NCBI GenBank assembly: GCA_030603265.1
Contig: JAUVYD010000018.1
Span: forward strand, 1-11,572
Direction of reading: 5' to 3'
Source of the DNA: Dehalococcoidia bacterium
GTDB taxonomy: Bacteria > Chloroflexota > Dehalococcoidia > GIF9 > AB-539-J10
Length of the DNA: 11,572 nt
A program made the translations under genes and the position numbers. A model generated the notes under the pieces. It ran no database searches and was not told the DNA's origin. It was given only the letters and a program-made list of their open reading frames with translations. This document shows, piece by piece, positions 1 through 5,858 of this stretch (position 1 is the stretch's first letter; every line of letters starts with the position of its first letter).

Positions 1-1
1 G

Positions 2-1543
2 TCCAGCCTGTGTCGCTGCCTGAATGCACTGATACCCCATTTCCACGGTGGGAAGCTGTCAGGGACCGTTTTCGTGGACGGCCTCGATATCACCCTGCAC
101 CAGCCCCGCGAGTTCGCCACACGCGTGGGGATGGTCTTTCAGGACCCTGAGAACCAGCTTGTGGCCACGGATGCCGAGAGGGACATCGCCTTCGGACTGG
201 AGAACCTCGCACTGCCTCGCGATCTGATAGCTAGGAGGGTCGAGGAGGCCCTCGACACCCTCGGCATTGCGCATCTTCGAAGGCAGCCGCTGGCGGAACT
301 GTCCGGCGGCGAGAAACAGAAGGCGGCAATCGCGGCGGTGCTTGCTCTTCATCCGCGAGTCCTTGTGCTCGACGAACCGAGTTCCGAGCTTGACCCGAAG
401 AGCGCCGAGGAGGTCCTCTCCTCTGTGGCGCGTCTCAACGAGGAGTTGGGAATCACCATCGTGCTTGTCGAGCACCGGCTTGACCGCGTAGTGCAGTACG
501 CGGACCGCCTTGTTGTGCTGCGCAACGGTTCGGTTGTGGCGGACGGCAGCCCACGGCTTGTGCTGCAGTCGGAGGAAATGCCGGCGAGCGGTGTGGGTGT
601 GCCCCCGGTGGCCCGGCTTGTCACGGAGCTTGGCCGTCGTGGCGTGCAGGTCGAACAGGTCCCTGTCACGGTGAAGGAGGCCAGGAACATCCTCGGGCCC
701 CTGCTTGCTGCAGCCAATCTCAAGGGACATCGCGATGAGCCGATGCACCGGGGTGCGGAACTGGTGACGGTCGAAGACCTGTGGTATCGCTATGAGCAGG
801 ATAGACCGGTCGTAAGGGGTGTCTCACTGGAGCTTAGAGCCGGCCAGATGCTGGCGTTGATGGGGCGTAATGCATCGGGGAAGACGACGCTCGTGAAGCA
901 CTTCAACGGTTTGCTGAAGCCGTGGAAGGGGAGCGTCCGTGTAATGGGCAGGGACACGCGGGACGCGACGGTGGCAGAATTGGCCCGTACCGTGGGGTTC
1001 GTGTTTCAGAACCCGAACGACCATCTGTTCGCTGATACGGTGGAGGAGGAGATACTGTTCACTCTCAAGCATCTTGGCATCGGCCCCGCCGAGGCACAGG
1101 AACGACTCGAGCAGGCGCTGGACCGGTTCGGCCTGGCGCAGTATCGAGCCCACTACCCCAGGGCGCTGAGTGGTGGTGAGAGGCAGAGGGTGGCTCTTGC
1201 GTCGGTGATTGCAGCTCGGCCCCGCGTGCTCGTTCTTGACGAGCCAACTCGAGGGATGGAGTACGGCTTGAAGCGCAGTCTGATGGAGTTCTTGTACGAG
1301 TACCGCCGGGAAGGTAATGCCGTCGTACTGGTCACCCATGATGTGGAGACCGCGGCGGCGCACGCCGACCGGGTGTTGCTCCTCTCGGAAGGACAGGTTG
1401 TCACGGATGGGCCGACGCGACAGGTTTTGTCTGAGGCGCTCCTCTTCTCCCCGCAGGTGAATCGTCTGACACAGCCATATCTCAGGGGTCGAGGCTCCGG
1501 CGCATATATGACGGTGGAAGACTTGCTGGAGGACCTCGCGTGA
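2..1543 (+). CDS. ECF transporter, fused tandem ATPase subunit (5' partial)
   Basis: Energy-coupling ATPase of an ECF (energy-coupling factor) vitamin/metal importer, acting on the cytoplasmic face with a T and an S membrane protein. The reading frame is open to the window edge and the first visible residues (SSLCRCLNALIPHFHGGKLS) are the conserved stretch just after Walker A, so the true start and the first P-loop lie upstream; the GTG at 74 is internal. Domain 1 shows Q-loop VFQDPENQ, signature LSGGEKQK (about nt 299-322), Walker B VLVLDEP and switch His in VEHR. Domain 2 shows Walker A GRNASGKTT (about 862-888), VFQNPNDHLF, LSGGERQR, VLVLDEPTRGM and VTHD. About 513 residues are visible. 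Two complete-looking nucleotide sites in one chain correspond to fused EcfA1-EcfA2, as in YkoD-like proteins. The stop overlaps the S-component start. A T component is expected upstream. Confidence 0.93.
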   Translation, partial: SSLCRCLNALIPHFHGGKLSGTVFVDGLDITLHQPREFATRVGMVFQDPENQLVATDAERDIAFGLENLALPRDLIARRVEEALDTLGIAHLRRQPLAELSGGEKQKAAIAAVLALHPRVLVLDEPSSELDPKSAEEVLSSVARLNEELGITIVLVEHRLDRVVQYADRLVVLRNGSVVADGSPRLVLQSEEMPASGVGVPPVARLVTELGRRGVQVEQVPVTVKEARNILGPLLAAANLKGHRDEPMHRGAELVTVEDLWYRYEQDRPVVRGVSLELRAGQMLALMGRNASGKTTLVKHFNGLLKPWKGSVRVMGRDTRDATVAELARTVGFVFQNPNDHLFADTVEEEILFTLKHLGIGPAEAQERLEQALDRFGLAQYRAHYPRALSGGERQRVALASVIAARPRVLVLDEPTRGMEYGLKRSLMEFLYEYRREGNAVVLVTHDVETAAAHADRVLLLSEGQVVTDGPTRQVLSEALLFSPQVNRLTQPYLRGRGSGAYMTVEDLLEDLA

Positions 1544-2292
1544 TGGGGAAGCGCGGCCTCGTGCTGCTCACCGGCGTGGCGCTGGCAATGGTGGTGCTGG
1601 CCTTTGCTGTCAGTGGCTCGGCGTCCGCCGGGTCGTCACTGGCAGCACTCCTCGTCGCCGGGATTGCCTCTCTTGTCGTGCTGGCGTTCGCCATCCGGTT
1701 CGAGTCCTCTCATGTGAGTCCCCGGGAGCTGGCCATCATCGCACTGCTGGGCACTCTCTCGGCACTGCTGCGCGTGCCGTTCGCGGTGATTCCCAGCCTC
1801 CAGCCGAGCACGTACCTGGTTATCTGCGCAGGATATGTGTTCGGCCCCGTCGCCGGGTTCATGGTTGGCGCCATGACCGCGGTTGTGTCTAATTTCTTCC
1901 TCGGTCACGGTCCGTGGACGTTGTTCCAGGTCCTTGCATGGGGTCTTGCCGGCGCGTCCGCGCCACTCCTGCGGATATTCCTGCTCAAGGCGAGGTCCCT
2001 TGCGCTGTTCGGGTTCGTCTGGGGAATCGTCTTCGGTGTCATAATGAATGTGTGGGTGTGGGTTGCCTTCGTGTACCCGCTGACCCTGCGGACCTTCGCC
2101 GTCACACTGCTCAGCAGCGTAGGGTTTGACGCGATGCACGCGGCGGGCAATGCCGTCTTCCTCGGCCTGCTGGGCGTCAGGACCATTCGTATTCTCGAGC
2201 GCTACCATAAGCGGTTCAACTGGGTGCGCGCGGCGCCAGGCGAACCGCTTGAAGGGACTTGCGTCGATGGTGTGGGTGACGCGTCGGTGTGA
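1540..2292 (+). CDS. ECF transporter S component (substrate-binding membrane protein)
   Basis: Polytopic membrane protein of 250 residues that most likely gives the adjacent ECF ATPase its substrate specificity. Hydrophobic segments cover nearly the whole chain. The block YVFGPVAGFMVGAMTAVVSNFFLGHGPW (written in two parts: YVFGPVAGFMVG, then AMTAVVSNFFLGHGPW, about residues 102-129) is typical of S components grouped with CbrT-like/DUF3816 proteins. Residues 1-55 form two additional N-terminal hydrophobic segments before the core. The GTG at 1540 is followed at once by an in-frame ATG (1543). GGAGG at 1528-1532 serves either, and the start overlaps the ATPase stop by 4 bp, which indicates translational coupling. 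The substrate cannot be read from sequence: cobalamin-like compounds or another vitamin are possible. The hydrophilic tail after residue 225 is poorly conserved in character. Confidence 0.85.
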   Translation: MMGKRGLVLLTGVALAMVVLAFAVSGSASAGSSLAALLVAGIASLVVLAFAIRFESSHVSPRELAIIALLGTLSALLRVPFAVIPSLQPSTYLVICAGYVFGPVAGFMVGAMTAVVSNFFLGHGPWTLFQVLAWGLAGASAPLLRIFLLKARSLALFGFVWGIVFGVIMNVWVWVAFVYPLTLRTFAVTLLSSVGFDAMHAAGNAVFLGLLGVRTIRILERYHKRFNWVRAAPGEPLEGTCVDGVGDASV

Positions 2293-2418
2293 ACCTGCGA
2301 TGACGTTGTCGCATTCGGTCACGGTCTGTGCCGTGCGACTGCGGTAGGAACGATGACTGTACGTGGCCACGGTCGGATGCACCACCTTACCCGGTCGGCG
2401 CTGGGGTGGTGGTCCGTT

Positions 2419-2497
2419 GTAGGGGCGGACCTCCGTGTCCGCCCGCGGTAACTGGGGTGATGTGGGTTCGTGATGTAGGGGCACGTTGCACGTGCCC
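2419..2497 (+). repeat. Paired GTAG-hairpin element, pair 1
   Basis: Two hairpins in the same orientation, each starting with GTAGGGG. The first has stem GGGCGGAC (2423-2430)/GTCCGCCC (2437-2444) with loop CTCCGT. The second has stem GGGCACGT (2479-2486)/ACGTGCCC (2490-2497) with loop TGC. The 56-bp offset between GTAG starts and the intervening TGTGGGTTCG match the pairs at 4534, 4672 and 4807. It resembles REP/BIME sequences, where a 5' GTAG precedes an imperfect hairpin. Confidence 0.8.
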
Positions 2498-2517
2498 TTG
2501 GTCCAGGTGATAGGGCC

Positions 2518-2557
2518 GGGTGTCGGGATCTCCGCGCATCCGATGCGTGGGGCACCC
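2518..2557. repeat. Degenerate palindromic hairpin
   Basis: Outer arms GGGTG (2518-2522) and CACCC (2553-2557) enclose an inner hairpin CGCAT-CCG-ATGCG (2536-2548). It lies between the GTAG-hairpins and may be a decayed member of the same group or a different palindrome; it lacks the GTAG end. Confidence 0.4.
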
Positions 2558-2617
2558 AAGGCTAAAGACAAGGGCACGCTGCGTCGTGGTTGATAATCTT
2601 GCCCCCATCCACACCCC

Positions 2618-2640
2618 GGGCACGTGCAACGTGCCCCTAC
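2618..2640 (-). repeat. GTAG-hairpin, CACGTGC heart, inverted orientation
   Basis: Reverse-strand copy of the hairpin at 2475-2497: GGGCACGT-GCA-ACGTGCCC ending in CCTAC, which reads GTAGG on the minus strand. With the copies at 2475 and 2669 it gives three members of the same heart within 220 bp, in both orientations. Confidence 0.75.
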
Positions 2641-2668
2641 GTTCGAAATCTTCCCACGACACCTCCCT

Positions 2669-2691
2669 GGGCACGTGCAACGTGCCCTTAC
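2669..2691 (-). repeat. GTAG-hairpin, CACGTGC heart, inverted orientation
   Basis: Same heart as 2618-2640 (GGGCACGT-GCA-ACGTGCCC), ending CTTAC instead of CCTAC, so the minus-strand end reads GTAAG. Direct repeat of its neighbour at a 51-bp offset, like the 49-56-bp spacing inside the paired elements. Confidence 0.72.
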
Positions 2692-2750
2692 AACGGAAAT
2701 GACGCAATGCCACCCCCTTCGGTAACAAAGATTCTGAGGCAATTCGCAGG

Positions 2751-2780
2751 TTGACACTGGGGAAACCATCTCAGTAGACT
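2751..2780 (+). promoter_or_regulatory. Candidate sigma-70 promoter for the MFS gene
   Basis: TTGACA (2751-2756, all six consensus bases), an 18-bp spacer, then TAGACT (2775-2780, four of six). It lies just beyond the hairpin cluster and would give a leader of about 180 nt before the MFS start. A perfect -35 with a modest -10 is suggestive but unproven. Confidence 0.45.
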
Positions 2781-2969
2781 GCAGCGGCCTCCTCGTGCGT
2801 GGCGAACGTTGCCTTTTCGAAGGTATCCTTGGAGGAATCCATCCTGGCGTGGCGACCGCTTCACGGGACCGTGGTCTCCGTGACTGGAGCGCCTGACCCC
2901 CTTTGACCTGGTTGCGCCTGGCTCGGGAAAGCGACCTTGCCGCGAAATCCCATGATTGGAGTGCATCGG

Positions 2970-4424
2970 ATGAACGTTTCGAGAGTCAACTACAAGTGGA
3001 TTGCGCTTGTCGTTGTCGCGACGGGGATACTGATGCTCACCCTTGACGAGGGCTCCGTACGGATCATCCTGCCCGCGCTGGGAACGGCGTTCGACGCCAC
3101 GGCGGACGACGTTCTGTGGGTGTGGCTCATCTACCTGCTGATTGGTGCAGGCCTGGTGCTCACGCTCGGCCGGATTGGTGACGCATTTGGCAGGAAGCGC
3201 ATCTACGTGGGCGGACTTGTCCTGTTCACGATAGGTCTTGCCCTGTCTGCCATGGCTCCCGGTCTGGCGGAGCTCGTGGCTTTTCGCGCTGTACAGGCTG
3301 TCGGTGCAGCGATGATAGTGGCGATGGCCAATGCCATCGTGACTGCGTCATTTCCGGCGCAGGAACGCGGGCGTGCCCTGGGAATCATGGCGACAGTGGT
3401 TTCGGTAGGACTCCTGGGCGGGCCGGCCATTGGAGGCGTTCTTGTGGCCGGGCTGGGCTGGCGCTCAGTCTTCTACGCACGGATTCCGGTATGCGTTGTG
3501 GCGATAGGACTCGCGATATTCCTTCTGCGCAAGGAGCCCCTCTCCAGGAGAGACCGTGGCTTCGACATCGCGGGCGCCACAACGCTGTTTCTGGGCCTCG
3601 CGTCCATACTGGTGGCCATCAATCGTGGACAGAGCGCTGGATGGACCTCACCTCTCGTGCTTGGTCTGGTCGCGCTCGGGATTGTGCTGCTTGGCGGATT
3701 CGTGAGAATCGAACGGAAAGCCGCCGACCCCGTGCTGGACCTGTCATTGTTTTCGGGACGGGTCTTCGCCTCCGCGAGTGCCACTCACGCCCTCTTCTAC
3801 GTATCGACAATCAGCATGCGTTTCGTGTTGCCCTATTTTTTACTACTGGCAGTGTCTCTGCCGGCCTCCACAGCAGGATTGCTGCTCGCAGTAATCCCCG
3901 GAGCGCGCGCCCTACTCTCTCCCTTGAGCGGCCGGCTTTCAGACAGGACGGGAGCGTGGGTGCTTACGTCCTCAGGGATTGCAGTTGTTGGGGCTGGTAC
4001 GCTGCTCATGCTGACTCTCGAGTCCGACGCGACGACGATGGACCTCGTTCCGCTGCTCGTCATCGTTGGCATTGGCATGGGCCTATTCGTCGCACCCAAT
4101 ACGAGCACAATCATGGGTTCCGTGTCCAAGGACCGTCTCGGCACGGCGTCGGCAATGGTAGCCAGCACAAGGCAGATAGGCGGTTCGCTGGGGCTCGCAG
4201 TTGCAGGGACGGTGTTCACTCACGCGAAGCTGGTCCGTGCGGGCGACTTGCTGGCCCAGGGAGTACCGCCCGGGCTGGTGGAGACCCAGTCCGTCGTCGC
4301 GGGCTTTCACGCGACGGTTGTCGTGTCCCTGGTGTTTGCTCTTGCCGGACTGCTACTGATACTTCTGGTTGGACGAACACGCCCGACTGACGAAGATGAC
4401 GGCGGCAGCCAGCCATGCGGGTAG
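2970..4424 (+). CDS. DHA2-type MFS multidrug efflux transporter (14 TM)
   Basis: Proton-coupled drug exporter of the inner membrane, 484 residues, the usual length of the 14-helix DHA2 family (EmrB/QacA-like). Visible landmarks are the first-helix motif variant LDEGSVRIILPAL (family usually LDxTIVNVALP), motif A in the loop after helix 2 (GRIGDAFGRKRIYVGG), and antiporter motif C (GGPAIGGVLVAGLGWRSVFY), which marks exporters. A central helix pair (about residues 205-245) precedes a C-terminal half with GRLSDRTG and the ASAMVASTRQIGGSLGLAV region. The start at 2970 is preferred because TTGGAG sits 8 nt upstream; upstream in-frame TTG 2937 and ATG 2952 lack this. No regulator gene adjoins it. 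Its last dozen codons overlap a degenerate unit of the downstream repeat array. The substrate is unknown. Confidence 0.9.
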   Translation: MNVSRVNYKWIALVVVATGILMLTLDEGSVRIILPALGTAFDATADDVLWVWLIYLLIGAGLVLTLGRIGDAFGRKRIYVGGLVLFTIGLALSAMAPGLAELVAFRAVQAVGAAMIVAMANAIVTASFPAQERGRALGIMATVVSVGLLGGPAIGGVLVAGLGWRSVFYARIPVCVVAIGLAIFLLRKEPLSRRDRGFDIAGATTLFLGLASILVAINRGQSAGWTSPLVLGLVALGIVLLGGFVRIERKAADPVLDLSLFSGRVFASASATHALFYVSTISMRFVLPYFLLLAVSLPASTAGLLLAVIPGARALLSPLSGRLSDRTGAWVLTSSGIAVVGAGTLLMLTLESDATTMDLVPLLVIVGIGMGLFVAPNTSTIMGSVSKDRLGTASAMVASTRQIGGSLGLAVAGTVFTHAKLVRAGDLLAQGVPPGLVETQSVVAGFHATVVVSLVFALAGLLLILLVGRTRPTDEDDGGSQPCG

Positions 4425-4450
4425 CACGGCGCGGTGATGGTTCCAGATGC

Positions 4451-4472
4451 GGGGGCGTTCGTGGACGGCCCG
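4451..4472 (+). repeat. Degenerate GTAG-hairpin, CGTTCGTGAACG heart
   Basis: Decayed copy of the hairpin at 4586-4610: GGGGGCGTTCGTGGACGGCC against GGGGTCGTTCGTGAACGACC. The leading GTAG has become GATG/GCGG, and the stem is interrupted. Confidence 0.55.
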
Positions 4473-4533
4473 GCGGCTGATGAAGATCTCGGCAACAGCG
4501 CATTGTCGTCCTCGCGTGTGCGGTGGTCCGAAT

Positions 4534-4610
4534 GCAGAGGCGGACCTCCGTGTCCGCCCGTTATCGTGGTGGTGTGGGTTCGAATGTAGGGGTCGTTCGT
4601 GAACGACCCG
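4534..4610 (+). repeat. Paired GTAG-hairpin element, pair 2
   Basis: First hairpin has stem GGCGGAC/GTCCGCC, its GTAGGGG decayed to GCAGAGG. Second hairpin GTAGGGG-TCGTTCGTGAACGA-CCC (4586-4609). Offset between starts is 52 bp. The spacer contains GTGGTGTGGGTTCGAAT, shared with pair 3. Confidence 0.78.
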
Positions 4611-4671
4611 GCGACTGATGAAGGTCTCGGCAGCAGCCTATGGTCGTTCTCGGGTGTGGGGTGGTCCGAAT

Positions 4672-4748
4672 GTAGGGGCGGACCTCCGTGTCCGCCCGTA
4701 GTCGTGGTGGTGTGGGTTCGAATGTAGGGGCGAAGGCATGCCTCGCCC
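4672..4748 (+). repeat. Paired GTAG-hairpin element, pair 3
   Basis: First hairpin GTAGGGGCGGAC-CTCCGT-GTCCGCCC is identical in core to pair 1. Second hairpin (4724-4748) has the same GTAGGGG end but a different heart, CGAAGGCATGCCTCG, built on the perfect palindrome AGGCATGCCT. Offset 52 bp. Confidence 0.8.
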
Positions 4749-4806
4749 GTAGGTTGGCGCATTGGTCATGGTTGTGGTTACAGAAGGGATGAATACGGCA
4801 CGTGAT

Positions 4807-4880
4807 GTAGGCGCGGACCTCTGTGTCCGCCCGTGGTGGTGTCGTGGTTCCGGACGTAGGGGTCCTGGCATGCCTGGCCC
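4807..4880 (+). repeat. Paired GTAG-hairpin element, pair 4
   Basis: First hairpin GTAGGCGCGGACCTCTGTGT followed by CCGCCC (two substitutions from the pair 1 core). Second hairpin GTAGGGG-TCCTGGCATGCCTGG-CCC (4856-4880). Offset 49 bp; the spacer GTGGTGGTGTCGTGGTTC is a variant of the other spacers. Confidence 0.75.
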
Positions 4881-4941
4881 GTTGCCATGCCGTCACACAA
4901 CGTCGCGATGGCCAGCACAGCCGTGAATGACTCCGGCCACC

Positions 4942-4969
4942 CTACGGGCGACGCATGCATCGCCCCTAC
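4942..4969 (-). repeat. Single GTAG-hairpin, GCATGC heart
   Basis: CTACGGGCGA-CGCATGCA-TCGCCCCTAC. The CCCCTAC end reads GTAGGGG on the minus strand. The heart contains CGCATGCA, near-palindromic and related to the GCATGC hearts of pairs 3 and 4. Confidence 0.72.
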
Positions 4970-5107
4970 GGCTACGAGTGTGTCCTTGGTCGCCTGCCTC
5001 TGGTGCTTCTTCCTCTTCAATGTCGATGTCTCCTCCGTGCTGACATTCTTGCTGAACAGTTGGAGGCGGACAGAACGGTGGGCTTTCAATAGCACGTTCT
5101 TGCCTGA

Positions 5108-5136
5108 TTGACGTGGTGCAGACGCCGTGGTAGCAT
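5108..5136 (+). promoter_or_regulatory. Promoter of a structured RNA unit
   Basis: TTGACG (5108-5113), a 17-bp spacer, TAGCAT (5131-5136). The -35 matches five of six consensus bases, the -10 four of six, with ideal spacing. The predicted start is near 5143. The same TTGACG and 17-bp spacing recur in front of recN. Confidence 0.6.
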
Positions 5137-5199
5137 GAAATTGCGGGGTGGAGAAGGATCGACGGTGGAGTGCGAACTCCTTTCCCGCAGGAGGAAGGT

Positions 5200-5274
5200 A
5201 TGACCGTGCAACGGGCCCTGTTATGCCAATGGTTCTTTCCTCTTATGGGCTCTCCGCTGGTGGGGGCGAAGTAG
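5200..5274 (+). CDS. Small ORF, 24 residues, in the structured RNA
   Basis: The ATG at 5200 is preceded by AGGAGG (5189-5194) with a 5-nt gap, one of the strongest ribosome-binding sites in the window. The product is MTVQRALLCQWFFPLMGSPL then VGAK, with a hydrophobic middle (ALLCQWFFPLMG), a short basic start and no recognisable family. It lies inside the promoter-to-terminator unit and its 3' end overlaps the GCTCTCC arm of a hairpin (5249-5255), so ribosomes on it would disturb that fold. It could be a leader peptide, a tiny membrane peptide or chance. I cannot assign a function. Confidence 0.4.
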   Translation: MTVQRALLCQWFFPLMGSPLVGAK

Positions 5275-5418
5275 CTGAAGGGTGAGTGTACGTCAGGGGA
5301 GAGCATTCCAAAGCCCCGAGTTCTTCGCGCAACATAACGCTCCAGCGTAGGTAGTGGAGCAACAGAGGTTCAGTGAATCTGAACGGGGAGAGTAGGGGTG
5401 ACCGGTAGAAAACGATGG

Positions 5419-5454
5419 GGGGCGCTGGTGAAAGCCGGCGCCCCTCTTTTTGTG
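5419..5454 (+). terminator. Strong Rho-independent terminator
   Basis: A 10-bp stem GGGGCGCTGG (5419-5428)/CCGGCGCCCC (5435-5444), one G-T pair, loop TGAAAG, followed by TCTTTTTGTG. It ends the structured RNA. On the minus strand the same stem could also help stop the DUF2905 transcript, although the T run there is weaker. Confidence 0.88.
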
Positions 5455-5497
5455 TCGATGCCAGGTGTCCCGTTGGGCTCCGCCGCACAAGTGGAGC

Positions 5498-5725
5498 CTA
5501 TTTGAGCAGCCGCAGGACGATGTTGACCACGACGGTCAACCCGATGCTCAGCAGGATGCAGGTGGCGATTGGAATGAATACATGGTGCTCGCCCCTGTGG
5601 AATGACAGATCGCCGGGTAGGTGGCCGAGGAGTGGAATTCGTGGCGCCAGAGTGACAAGGACGCCCACAACGAGCAGGACTACCCCGGCAATGATGAGCG
5701 CCTTGCCGATATCGTGTGAAGCCAT
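5498..5725 (-). CDS. DUF2905 family small membrane protein
   Basis: 75-residue inner-membrane protein of the DUF2905 family, whose role is unknown. Two hydrophobic helices (about residues 8-27 and 50-72) flank the family hallmark APRIPLLGHLPGDLSFHRGE, normally read as APxxPLLGxLPGDI in relatives. Length is typical. The start ATG at 5725 has GAGG only 2 nt upstream, too close for normal initiation, but a TACAAT -10 lies 7 nt before the ATG, suggesting a leaderless mRNA. It is divergent from recN and convergent with the structured RNA. A hairpin GGCTCC/GGAGCC (5476-5498) overlaps its stop. Confidence 0.82.
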   Translation of the reverse strand: MASHDIGKALIIAGVVLLVVGVLVTLAPRIPLLGHLPGDLSFHRGEHHVFIPIATCILLSIGLTVVVNIVLRLLK

Positions 5726-5732
5726 TGCCTCT

Positions 5733-5738
5733 ATTGTA
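5733..5738 (-). promoter_or_regulatory. Candidate -10 box of a leaderless DUF2905 transcript
   Basis: TACAAT on the minus strand (five of six consensus bases) ends 7 nt before the ATG at 5725, so transcription would begin at or next to the start codon. No good -35 is visible: ATGACG lies 19 bp upstream. Confidence 0.35.
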
Positions 5739-5829
5739 GCCCATCGTGGAGACGCATCGTCATCATGCTGAGCTGACTGTCCCTGCCTGTATCTGCCAGT
5801 GACGGCCGACCGCGCGTGAAGCGAGACTG

Positions 5830-5858
5830 TTGACGTCTCCCGTGAAGCGGGATATCTT
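5830..5858 (+). promoter_or_regulatory. recN promoter
   Basis: TTGACG (5830-5835), 17-bp spacer, TATCTT (5853-5858); leader about 36 nt. The -35 lies inside GAGAC-N7-GTCTC (5823-5839). The -10 overlaps the perfect inverted repeat CGGGATA-TCT-TATCCCG (5848-5864). CGTGAAGCG occurs twice (5815-5823 and 5841-5849), 26 bp apart. Such symmetry over a promoter suggests a repressor site. recN is a DNA-damage-induced gene in many bacteria. Confidence 0.55.

Larger units (their letters stand above)
2293..2750. other. Gene-free stretch filled with palindromic hairpins
   Basis: No credible gene on either strand. Long open frames here, mostly on the minus strand, are low-complexity read-throughs of the hairpin repeats, giving recurring peptides such as GGHGGPPL and GTLHVP. 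The stretch contains one paired hairpin element (2419-2497), one degenerate hairpin (2518-2557) and two opposite-orientation hairpins (2618-2640, 2669-2691). The first hairpins could end ECF operon transcripts by structure, but no T run follows them. Confidence 0.7.
4448..4727 (+). repeat. 138-bp tandem duplication within hairpin array
   Basis: Sequence from about 4448 to 4589 recurs at 4586-4727 with an offset of exactly 138 bp at every checkpoint I compared: the CTGATGAAG word (4477/4615), GTCCGAA (4526/4664), GACCTCCG (4543/4681) and CGTGGTGGTG (4565/4703). A more diverged third unit starts at 4385 inside the end of the MFS gene (GACTGACGAAGAT...GGCGGCAGCC against GACTGATGAAGGT...GGCAGCAGCC). 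Confidence 0.8.
4425..5107. other. Gene-free stretch, mostly hairpin repeat array
   Basis: No supported gene. From 4425 to about 4970 it is a GTAG-hairpin array with a 138-bp tandem duplication. From 4970 to 5107 I see no repeats and no convincing ORF. Open frames crossing it (for example about 4887-5111 plus, 4778-5095 minus) owe much of their sequence to the hairpins, carry repeat-derived peptides such as GDACIAPT and GGHRGPRL, and lack family resemblance. Confidence 0.65.
5143..5454 (+). ncRNA. Candidate structured RNA of about 310 nt, unknown family
   Basis: A transcript running from the promoter at 5108-5136 to the terminator at 5419-5454 would be about 310 nt. It is dense in hairpins: GGAGT-GCGA-ACTCC (5167-5180, GNRA-type loop); GCTCTCC (5249-5255) with GGAGAGC (5298-5304); GCTCCA (5339-5344) with TGGAGC (5355-5360); GTTCAG (5368-5373) with CTGAAC (5379-5384). 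I looked for core sequences of RNase P RNA, tmRNA, SRP RNA and common riboswitches and did not find them. It contains a 24-codon ORF with a strong ribosome site, so it may be a leader-peptide RNA, a dual-function RNA or a small mRNA. The next gene downstream faces it, so it is not an obvious attenuator of an adjacent operon. Confidence 0.5.

Noticed and set aside
1636..2769. Long minus-strand open frame (377 codons) over the S-component gene and hairpins
   Set aside because: It is antisense to a clear membrane-protein gene, rich in Arg/Pro/His as expected of a GC-rich shadow, and its remainder is read-through of palindromes (GARCTCPG repeats). No family resemblance.
4307..4896. Minus-strand frames with recurring GGHGGPPL and RTHT peptides, resembling a repeat protein
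   Set aside because: The peptide repeats are translations of the DNA hairpins in every frame; there is no start-site signal and they overlap the MFS gene end.
2419..4969. CRISPR array
   Set aside because: Repeats are palindromic, of several kinds, in both orientations, without uniform repeat-spacer length, and no cas gene is present.
5143..5454. RNase P RNA or tmRNA
   Set aside because: Length fits, but the universal GAGGAAAGTCC-type and ACAGAA elements of RNase P are absent, and there is no tRNA-like 3' end with CCA for tmRNA; GGATCGACGG only loosely recalls the tmRNA start.
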